Source of the DNA: Streptomyces sp. SID5785
Lineage (GTDB): Bacteria; Actinomycetota; Actinomycetes; Streptomycetales; Streptomycetaceae
NCBI RefSeq assembly: GCF_009870065.1
Contig: NZ_WWIA01000132.1
Location: 1 to 51,606, forward strand
Direction of reading: 5' to 3'
DNA: 51,606 nucleotides
The notes under the pieces were generated by a model. That model worked only from the letters and a program-made list of their open reading frames with translations. It was not told the origin of the DNA and made no database searches. Below, piece by piece: positions 45,333 through 51,606 of the stretch (the stretch's first letter is position 1; each line of letters starts with the position of its first letter). Both the position numbers and the translations under genes were made by a program.

Positions 45333-46240
45333 CTGCCATCAACATCGACCACGTCTCGCGCTGGTTCGGCAACGTGGTCGCCGTCAACGACGTCACCATG
45401 ACGATCGGCCCCGGCGTCACCGGACTCCTCGGCCCCAACGGCGCGGGAAAGTCCACGCTGATCAACATGATGGGCGGCTTCCTCGCCCCCTCCAACGGCA
45501 CGGTGACCCTCGACGGGCAGCCGATCTGGCGCAACGAACAGATCTACCGCCACATCGGGATCGTCCCCGAGCGCGAGGCGATGTACGACTTCCTCACCGG
45601 CAGCGAGTTCGTCGTCGCCAACGCGGAACTGCACGGCCTCGGCAAGAAGGAGGCGCAGCACGCGCTCGCCACCGTCGAGATGGAGTACGCGCAGGACCGC
45701 AAGATCTCGACGTACTCCAAGGGCATGCGCCAGCGCGTGAAGATGGCCTCCGCGCTCGTCCACGAGCCGTCCGTGCTGCTCCTGGACGAGCCGTTCAACG
45801 GCATGGACCCGCGCCAGCGCATGCAGCTCATGGACCTCCTGCGGCGCATGGGCGACGAGGGCCGCACCGTGCTCTTCTCCTCGCACATCCTCGAGGAGGT
45901 CGAGCAGCTGGCCTCGCACATCGAGGTGATCGTCGCCGGACGGCACGCGGCCAGCGGTGACTTCCGGCGGATCCGCCGCCTGATGACCGACCGCCCGCAC
46001 CGCTACCTGATCCGCTCCAGCGACGACCGGGCGCTGGCCGCCGCACTGATCGCCGACCCTTCCACGGCGGGCATCGAGGTCGACCTCAAGGAGGGCGCGC
46101 TGCGCATCCAGGCCGTCGACTTCGGCCGGTTCACCGCTCTGCTCCCCAAGGTGGCGCGCGAGCACGGCATCCGCCTGCTCACGGTCTCGCCGTCCGACGA
46201 GTCCCTCGAGTCCGTCTTCTCTTACCTGGTCGCGGCCTAG
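45329..46240 (+). CDS. ABC transporter ATP-binding protein
   Basis: A 303-residue ATPase with GPNGAGKSTLINMMGG (Walker A), YSKGMRQRVKMASAL (signature), LLLDEPFNGMDPRQ (Walker B) and SSHILEEVEQ (H-loop). GTG start within the stop of the permease gene. Related to the ATPase at 43433, so the operon looks like an internal duplication of an ATPase-permease pair. Confidence 0.9.
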   Translation: MTAINIDHVSRWFGNVVAVNDVTMTIGPGVTGLLGPNGAGKSTLINMMGGFLAPSNGTVTLDGQPIWRNEQIYRHIGIVPEREAMYDFLTGSEFVVANAELHGLGKKEAQHALATVEMEYAQDRKISTYSKGMRQRVKMASALVHEPSVLLLDEPFNGMDPRQRMQLMDLLRRMGDEGRTVLFSSHILEEVEQLASHIEVIVAGRHAASGDFRRIRRLMTDRPHRYLIRSSDDRALAAALIADPSTAGIEVDLKEGALRIQAVDFGRFTALLPKVAREHGIRLLTVSPSDESLESVFSYLVAA

Positions 46241-46260
46241 TCACGGCGTAGGAGGCCCTG

Positions 46261-46980
46261 ATGTACGACCCCACTGTCGCCCGGCTCACCTACCGGGCTC
46301 TGCTCGGCCGCCGCCGTGCGCTGATCCTCTTCGCCCTGCCCGTCCTGCTCGTCGCCATCTCGGCGCTGGTGCGCGGGCTCACGGGCGCCGACGACCAGAC
46401 CGCGTCCGACGTCCTCGGCGGCTTCGCGCTCGCCACGATGGTGCCGCTCATCGGCGTCATCGCGGGCACGGGCGCGATCGGGCCCGAGATCGACGACGGC
46501 TCCGTGGTCTATCTGCTGTCCAAGCCGGTCAAGCGGCCCACGATCATCTTCACGAAGCTCATCGTGGCCGTCGGCGTCACCATGGTGTTCTCCGCCGTCC
46601 CGACCCTGATCGCCGGCCTGATCCTCAACGGGAACGGGCAGCAGATCGCCGTCGCCTACACGGTCGCGGCCCTGGTCGCCTCCATCGCGTACGCCGCGAT
46701 CTTCCTGCTGCTCGGCACGGTGACCCGGCACGCCGTCGTCTTCGGTCTCGTCTACGCGCTCGTGTGGGAGGCCCTCTTCGGCTCGCTGGTGTCCGGCGCG
46801 CGCACGCTCAGCGTGCAGCAGTGGTCCCTGGCCGTCGCCCAGAAGGTGGCGGGCGGCGACCTCGTCACCTCGGACGTGGGGCTGCCGCTGGCGACCGTCC
46901 TGCTCGTCGGCGTGACCGTGCTGGCCACCTGGTACGCCGGGCAGAAGCTGAGGTCGCTGACCCTGGCGGGCGAGGAGTAG
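46261..46980 (+). CDS. ABC transporter permease
   Basis: A 239-residue protein with six helices (ALILFALPVLLVAISALVRG through LATVLLVGVTVLATWYAGQK) and the ABC-2 pattern IDDGSVVYLLSKPVKRPTII. TAGGAGG stands before the ATG. Fourth and last gene of the transporter operon; it is shorter than the other permease because it lacks the N-terminal ~60-residue polar region. Confidence 0.86.
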   Translation: MYDPTVARLTYRALLGRRRALILFALPVLLVAISALVRGLTGADDQTASDVLGGFALATMVPLIGVIAGTGAIGPEIDDGSVVYLLSKPVKRPTIIFTKLIVAVGVTMVFSAVPTLIAGLILNGNGQQIAVAYTVAALVASIAYAAIFLLLGTVTRHAVVFGLVYALVWEALFGSLVSGARTLSVQQWSLAVAQKVAGGDLVTSDVGLPLATVLLVGVTVLATWYAGQKLRSLTLAGEE

Positions 46981-47083
46981 CCCGCCCGCCGGCCGTGCCG
47001 GCGTCTTGACGCCACGTTCACCCTCCCACCCGGACACTGGGGGGAGGGTGCGCTGTCCGTACGCGGCCCGAGGAGGACCTGCG

Positions 47084-47389
47084 ATGGCATCCGAGCCGAT
47101 CCACGAGGGGGACCAGCCCGGCCGGGACGACCACGAGCACGACCACGAGCGCGACTACGACGACCACGACGACCACGACCACGAGCAGGGCGACAGGGCG
47201 TGGGACGACGTCGAGCTGGACGCCGACTTCATCCGCGCGGCCGGGACGCAGGAGCCCTCGGCGCGGGCGCGCATGCTCGCGGCCCGCTGGCGCGAGGGCG
47301 CCCCGGACCCGCAGCCGTGGCGGTCCGACGAGCCGCCCGCGGGATGGTTCTTCAGCAAGGCCCGGCGCCGCAGACGGCGCCGCCGCTGA
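47084..47389 (+). CDS. Small His/Asp-rich protein
   Basis: 101 residues. Residues ~15-40 alternate Asp, His and Glu (DDHEHDHERDYDDHDDHDHE), typical of a flexible metal-binding stretch. The middle is ordinary (DFIRAAGTQEPSARARMLAA RWREG) and the end is a WFFSKA then a run of arginines. A metal chaperone role is a guess. AGGAGG lies 8 bases before the ATG. Conservation in other Streptomyces could not be checked. Confidence 0.7.
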   Translation: MASEPIHEGDQPGRDDHEHDHERDYDDHDDHDHEQGDRAWDDVELDADFIRAAGTQEPSARARMLAARWREGAPDPQPWRSDEPPAGWFFSKARRRRRRRR

Positions 47390-47498
47390 GCCCGGATTTA
47401 TTGGGTGGCGGTGAACGGGCGCGCGAGGCACAGTAGTTGTGTCACCGCCCGCCGGACCCCGAGGCCCGGCGGCCGTCTACCGGGAGAGGAGCGCGACG

Positions 47499-47558
47499 AT
47501 GATCAGCAGTAGTCCGTCGAGCTCCCGGCAGGGCAGCCCGAGGCAGGCTCCGGAGTAG
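47499..47558 (+). CDS. Possible 19-residue peptide before tRNA-Ser
   Basis: MISSSPSSSRQGSPRQAPE, with GGAGAGGAG 8 bases upstream of the ATG. The ribosome site is good and the peptide is Ser-rich, yet nothing else supports it. It may be a chance ORF in the 260-bp gap. Confidence 0.25.
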   Translation: MISSSPSSSRQGSPRQAPE

Positions 47559-47650
47559 TCACTGCACTCCGTCGAGCCCCGCCCACGGGGGTGCTGCCCG
47601 GGGCGGCCGCTTCGAGCACGTGCCCTCCGCGGCACGTGGGCCGCCCACCC

Positions 47651-47735
<85 letters not shown>

Positions 47736-47801
47736 CAAGAACGACAGGCCAGGACAAGGCCGGACCATGCCGGACCGGACCGGCGGGTGCCGGGTGCGGC
47801 G

Positions 47802-48626
47802 TCAGCCGAGCAGGCGCTCCAGGACCACCGCGATGCCGTCGTCCGCGTTCGACGTCGTCACCTCGTCGGCCACGGACTTCAGCTCGGCATGGGCGTTGGC
47901 CATGGCCACGCCGTGCGCGGACCAGCCGAACATCGGGATGTCGTTGGGCATGTCGCCGAACGCGATCGTGTGCGCGGCCTTCACGCCGAGGCGGCGCGCC
48001 GCGAGCGACAGCCCGGTGGCCTTCGACAGGCCGAGCGGCAGCAGCTCCACGACGCCGGGGCCGGCCATCGTGACGCCCACGAGGTCGCCCGCCACGCTGC
48101 GCGCGATCATGGCCAACTCGTCGTCCGTGAGGTCCGGGTGCTGCACGTAGACCTTGTTGAGCGGAGCCGACCACAGGTCCGCGACGTCCGTGAACGGGAC
48201 GACCGGGAGCGGACCCTCCTGCACCCGGTAGCCGGGCCCGACGATCACCTCGCCCTCGATGCCGTCCCGGCTCGCGGCGATCGCCAGCGGGCCGGTCTCG
48301 GCCTCGATCTTGGACAGGGCGAGCCCGGCGAGCTGCCGGTCGAGCGTCACCGATGTCAGCAGCCGGTGCTCCCCGGCGTGGTAGAGCTGCGCGCCCTGGC
48401 CGCACACCGCGAGTCCCTCGTAACCGAGGTCGTCGAGGATGTGCCGGGTCCAGGGCACGGCCCGGCCGGTGACGATGATGTGCGCCGCACCCGCCGCGGT
48501 GACCGCGGCGAGCGCCTCACGCGTGCGCTGCGAGACCGTGTCGTCGGGGCGCAGCAGCGTCCCGTCGAGGTCGGTCGCGACGAGCTGGTACGGAAAGGCG
48601 GCGGCGATCGGAGCGGGCTGGCTCAC
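47802..48626 (-). CDS. HAD-IIB (Cof-type) phosphatase
   Basis: A 274-residue HAD enzyme: [15 protein letters not shown] (motif I), IIVTGRA (motif II) and [17 protein letters not shown] (motif IV), with a Cof-type cap of about 110 residues between. GTG start at 48626. Substrate unknown. It is 45 bases downstream of serS on the same strand and may be co-transcribed with it. Confidence 0.86.
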   Translation of the reverse strand: MSQPAPIAAAFPYQLVATDLDGTLLRPDDTVSQRTREALAAVTAAGAAHIIVTGRAVPWTRHILDDLGYEGLAVCGQGAQLYHAGEHRLLTSVTLDRQLAGLALSKIEAETGPLAIAASRDGIEGEVIVGPGYRVQEGPLPVVPFTDVADLWSAPLNKVYVQHPDLTDDELAMIARSVAGDLVGVTMAGPGVVELLPLGLSKATGLSLAARRLGVKAAHTIAFGDMPNDIPMFGWSAHGVAMANAHAELKSVADEVTTSNADDGIAVVLERLLG

Positions 48627-48671
48627 TTGGGGTTCGGCTCCAGACGGTTCTTGCGTGGGGTTCGGAACGCC

Positions 48672-49943
48672 TTACTTGGGTTCCAGAACGGTTCGTCCCC
48701 CCAGGTACGGACGCAGCACCTCGGGCACTCGCACGGAGCCGTCGGCCTGCTGGTGATTCTCCAGGATGGCGACGATCGTGCGCGGAACGGCGCACAGCGT
48801 GCCGTTCAGCGTCGCGAGCGGCTGGACCTTCTTGCCCTCCCGCATCCGGATCGACAGGCGGCGCGCCTGGAACCCGTCGCAGTTGGACGCCGAGGTCAGC
48901 TCGCGGTACTTGCCCTGGGTCGGGATCCAGGCCTCGCAGTCGAACTTGCGCGAGGCCGAGGAGCCCAGGTCGCCCGTGGCCACGTCGATCACCTGGAAGG
49001 GCAGCTCGAGCGAGGTCAGCCACTGCTTCTCCCACTCCAGGAGCCGCCGGTGCTCGTTCTCCGCGTCCGCCGGGTCGACGTACGAGAACATCTCGACCTT
49101 GTCGAACTGGTGCACACGGAAGATGCCGCGGGTGTCCTTGCCGTACGTACCGGCCTCGCGGCGGAAGCAGGGCGAGAAGCCCGCGTAGCGCAGCGGCAGC
49201 TGGTTCGCCTCGACGATCTCGTCCATGTGGTACGCGGCGAGCGGGACCTCGGAGGTGCCGACCAGGTAGTAGTCGTCCTTCTCCAGGTGGTACACGTTCT
49301 CCGCGGCCTGGCCGAGGAAGCCGGTGCCCTCCATGGCGCGCGGGCGCACCAGGGCGGGGGTGAGCATCGGCGTGAAGCCGGCCTCGGTGGCCTGCGCGAT
49401 CGCCGCGTTGACGAGGGCGAGCTCGAGCAGGGCGCCGACGCCCGTCAGGTAGTAGAAGCGCGAGCCGGAGACCTTCGCGCCGCGCTCCACGTCGATGGCG
49501 CCGAGCGCCTCGCCGAGCTCCAGGTGGTCCTTGGGCGCGAAGCCCTCGGCGCCGAAGTCACGGATGGTGCCGTGCGTCTCGAGGACGACGAAGTCCTCCT
49601 CGCCGCCCTGCGGGACGTCCGCGTGCACGATGTTCCCCAGCCGGAGGGCGAGACGCTGGGTCTCCTCCTCGGCGTCGCGCTGCTCGGCCTCGGCGGCCTT
49701 CACGTCCGTCTTGAGGGTCTCGCCCTTCTGGAGCAGCTCGGCGCGCTCCTCGGGCGTGGCCTTGCCCATCAGCTTGCTGAGTGCCTTGCGCTCCGAGCGC
49801 AGCGCGTCGGCGCGCAGGCCGGAGGACCGGCGGCGCTCATCGGCGGACAGGACGGAGTCGACGAGGGCGACGTCCTCTCCACGGGCGCGCTGGGAGGCGC
49901 GAACACGGTCGGGGTCCTCACGGAGCAGGCGAAGGTCAATCAC
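48672..49943 (-). CDS. serS: Seryl-tRNA synthetase
   Basis: A 423-residue class II synthetase. The N-terminal coiled-coil arm (~25-105) that grips the long arm of tRNA-Ser is present ([20 protein letters not shown]). Motif 2 is [20 protein letters not shown] and motif 3 is [19 protein letters not shown]. It charges tRNA-Ser and the first step to selenocysteine. GTG start. Positional match to the conserved Streptomyces order serS-pheA is good. Confidence 0.97.
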   Translation of the reverse strand: MIDLRLLREDPDRVRASQRARGEDVALVDSVLSADERRRSSGLRADALRSERKALSKLMGKATPEERAELLQKGETLKTDVKAAEAEQRDAEEETQRLALRLGNIVHADVPQGGEEDFVVLETHGTIRDFGAEGFAPKDHLELGEALGAIDVERGAKVSGSRFYYLTGVGALLELALVNAAIAQATEAGFTPMLTPALVRPRAMEGTGFLGQAAENVYHLEKDDYYLVGTSEVPLAAYHMDEIVEANQLPLRYAGFSPCFRREAGTYGKDTRGIFRVHQFDKVEMFSYVDPADAENEHRRLLEWEKQWLTSLELPFQVIDVATGDLGSSASRKFDCEAWIPTQGKYRELTSASNCDGFQARRLSIRMREGKKVQPLATLNGTLCAVPRTIVAILENHQQADGSVRVPEVLRPYLGGRTVLEPK

Positions 49944-50558
49944 CCCTCAAGGCTACCGGTGCCCGCTTCCGGCTCACGACCCGATATCCGTTGCGTTGCT
50001 TTATGCCCTATTTGCCGGAATGTGAATTTAGAGTGGAACGCGCCCGGAAGTGCCCCGGAGCGATCTCTGTGAGCCCTGTGCGACTTCCGTCAAGGAAAAG
50101 CCCGCCATTCCCCGAACCGGTGCGGCGGCGGTGCGGTTCCTTGACGTGACTCCCCTGGGGAGCAGGGGATTTGGGGAGGTGCTGTCCACAGGAGGTCCCG
50201 CATTCCTCGAGTTATCCACAGGCTGTGCGAGGGGGCTGTGGACTACGGAAGAGATCATTCCGAAAGCCGCATGTGCGGCGAGGGATTCCCGGGGCAAACC
50301 CGTTTCGCGCTCACTTTCGGGTGGAAATGCTTCACTCCAAAGAGTTGATCAAAGGAAATGGGTGGACGAGGGGTGACGTGCGGGGCTGTGGAGGGACTTG
50401 GGCCCCGTGGGGCGATTTGTCGACCATGTCAGCTGATCCTGTCGACTTGTCCCCAGGTCGAGAAGGCCACCTGTGGATAACTTCTGTGGATGAAGAAAAT
50501 CCGCTGGTAGGACCGGCTCTGCGGGCAGAGCTCGGCCCCTCTCACCGGTGGACAAACC
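49944..50558. other. 615-bp spacer between serS and pheA, rich in DnaA-box-like sequences
   Basis: No convincing gene; the reading frames here show no domain. Between 50182 and 50555 I see two exact TTATCCACA nonamers (50212-50220; reverse at 50472-50480) and five one-mismatch relatives of TTGTCCACA/TTATCCACA at 50182, 50237, 50447, 50485 and 50547. The first 180 bases hold the divergent-side leader of serS with AT-rich patches. Confidence 0.65.
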
Positions 50559-51494
50559 TCAGAAACGGCCGTCCTGGCAGCGCGCGAGCCAGTCGGACGC
50601 CGACACGAACTCACCGTCCGACGTACCGGGCCGCGGTGCCGTCACCTCGGCGGCAGACACCCCCGCGCGCGGGTAGGAGCCGAGGAAGCGCACCTGCGGG
50701 CACGCGCGCTTCAGCCCCATGAGCGCCTCGGCGACCCGGCGGTCCGAGATGTGGCCCTCGGCGTCGATCGCGAAGCAGTAGTCGCCGATGCCCGTGCCCG
50801 TGGGCCGGGACTGCAGCAGCACCAGGTTGACCCCGCGGATCGCGAACTCCTGGAGGAGCTGCATCAGACCGCCGGGGTGGTCCTCGCGCTGCCAGATGAC
50901 CACGGACGTCTTGTCCGCGCCGGTCGGCGCCGCGGGCCGGGCGGGACGGCCGACCAGGACGAAGCGGGTCTGCGCGTTCTCCGCGTCGTGGATGTCGGTC
51001 ACCAGCGGCGTGAGCCCGTAGCGCTCGGCCGCGAAGACCCCGGCGAACGCGGCGTCGTACCGCCCCTCCTGCACGAGCCGTGCCCCGTCCGCGTTGGACG
51101 CCGCGGACTCCCAGGCGACGTCCGCGGACAGATGCGTCTTCATCCAGTTGCGGACCTGCGGCTGCGCCGCGGGATGCGCGGTGACCGTCTTGACGTCCGT
51201 CAGCCGGGTGCCGGGCCGCACCAGCAGCGCGAAGGTGATGTCGAGCAGCACCTCGCGGTAGATCATCAGCGGCTCGCCCGCGACCAGCTCGTCGAGGGTC
51301 GTCGTGATGCCGCCCTCGACCGAGTTCTCGATCGGCACGAACGCCGCCTCCGCCTCGCCGCTGCGGACGGCGTCGAGCGCGGCGGGCACGGACACGACGG
51401 GGACCAGCTCCCGGGTGGCCGCCTCCGGAAGCGTGCGCAGGGCGACTTCGGTGAAGGTGCCCTCGGGGCCGAGATACGCGTAGCTGGCTGGCAT
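50559..51494 (-). CDS. pheA: Prephenate dehydratase
   Basis: A 311-residue monofunctional enzyme. The catalytic domain has YLGPEGTFTEVAL, FVPIENSVEGGI and the TRF motif in NAQTRFVLVGRP. The C-terminal ACT domain with QREDHPGGLMQLLQEFAIRG and LLQSRP binds phenylalanine for feedback control. It turns prephenate to phenylpyruvate. Start at ATG 51494. It follows the DnaA-box-rich spacer and serS. Confidence 0.96.
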   Translation of the reverse strand: MPASYAYLGPEGTFTEVALRTLPEAATRELVPVVSVPAALDAVRSGEAEAAFVPIENSVEGGITTTLDELVAGEPLMIYREVLLDITFALLVRPGTRLTDVKTVTAHPAAQPQVRNWMKTHLSADVAWESAASNADGARLVQEGRYDAAFAGVFAAERYGLTPLVTDIHDAENAQTRFVLVGRPARPAAPTGADKTSVVIWQREDHPGGLMQLLQEFAIRGVNLVLLQSRPTGTGIGDYCFAIDAEGHISDRRVAEALMGLKRACPQVRFLGSYPRAGVSAAEVTAPRPGTSDGEFVSASDWLARCQDGRF

Positions 51495-51606
51495 GACGTC
51501 ACCCTAATGGGGCTCGCTCCGGCTCGCCGACGGCTAGGGCCTGCCCGGCGGATCATGTCGCGGACGCGGGGTCCGGCACGCCGACCTGCGGCGTTGTCGT
51601 CGGTTG

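Overview
This window is high-GC, gene-dense actinobacterial DNA and is almost certainly from a Streptomyces chromosome close to the replication origin. The order ptpA, ssgR-ssgA, thiC, hisC, cydA-cydB-cydCD, a DevS-type kinase, tRNA-Ser, serS and pheA is the conserved core order near oriC in this genus. SsgA is a sporulation protein of morphologically complex actinomycetes. Four exact copies and one near copy of the Streptomyces parS site GTTTCACGTGAAAC, plus several groups of DnaA-box-like nonamers, fit the same location.

Layout: 1-12 kb holds a sigma factor fused to an extracellular CAP domain, MarR, LysR and IclR regulators, a double-GNAT enzyme, a Nudix hydrolase, a DUF4246 oxygenase-like protein, the phosphatase PtpA with a holin-like membrane partner, a cupin, ssgR-ssgA and a YibE/F membrane protein. 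At 12 kb a TPP riboswitch controls thiC. Two parS sites lie inside the riboswitch's variable arm.

13.78-21.47 kb is a 7.7-kb integrated element. A large serine recombinase has integrated it into the 3' part of thiC, at a 16-bp core right at the iron-sulfur motif. The element supplies a replacement C-terminus, and the original thiC 3' end and its terminator survive on the far side. Cargo includes an XRE/DUF397 pair, a chain of tiny overlapping genes, a 42-residue Gly/Pro-rich peptide beside an enlarged PIMT-type O-methyltransferase (a possible minimal RiPP system), a secreted protein of unknown function and a remnant of a RepSA-type replication gene. No transfer genes were seen.

21.6-33.3 kb returns to core genes: a membrane protein, a metallophosphoesterase, a LacI regulator, hisC, a cyclophilin-like protein, and the cydA-cydB-cydCD operon behind an exact Rex operator. 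33.3-43.1 kb holds an orphan GAF histidine kinase, an M23 peptidase, a HAD phosphatase, an F420-type oxidoreductase, KptA, a MerR regulator, an EphD-like hydrolase/dehydrogenase fusion and an M24 peptidase-like protein. 43.4-47 kb is a four-gene ABC transporter operon. The end carries a His/Asp-rich protein, tRNA-Ser(GCT), a HAD phosphatase, serS, a 615-bp spacer with DnaA-box-like repeats, and pheA.

The best leads are the thiC tail-swapping element with its peptide/methyltransferase cargo, and the parS pair embedded in the TPP riboswitch. All functional calls come from reading motifs and recalling families; no search was run.
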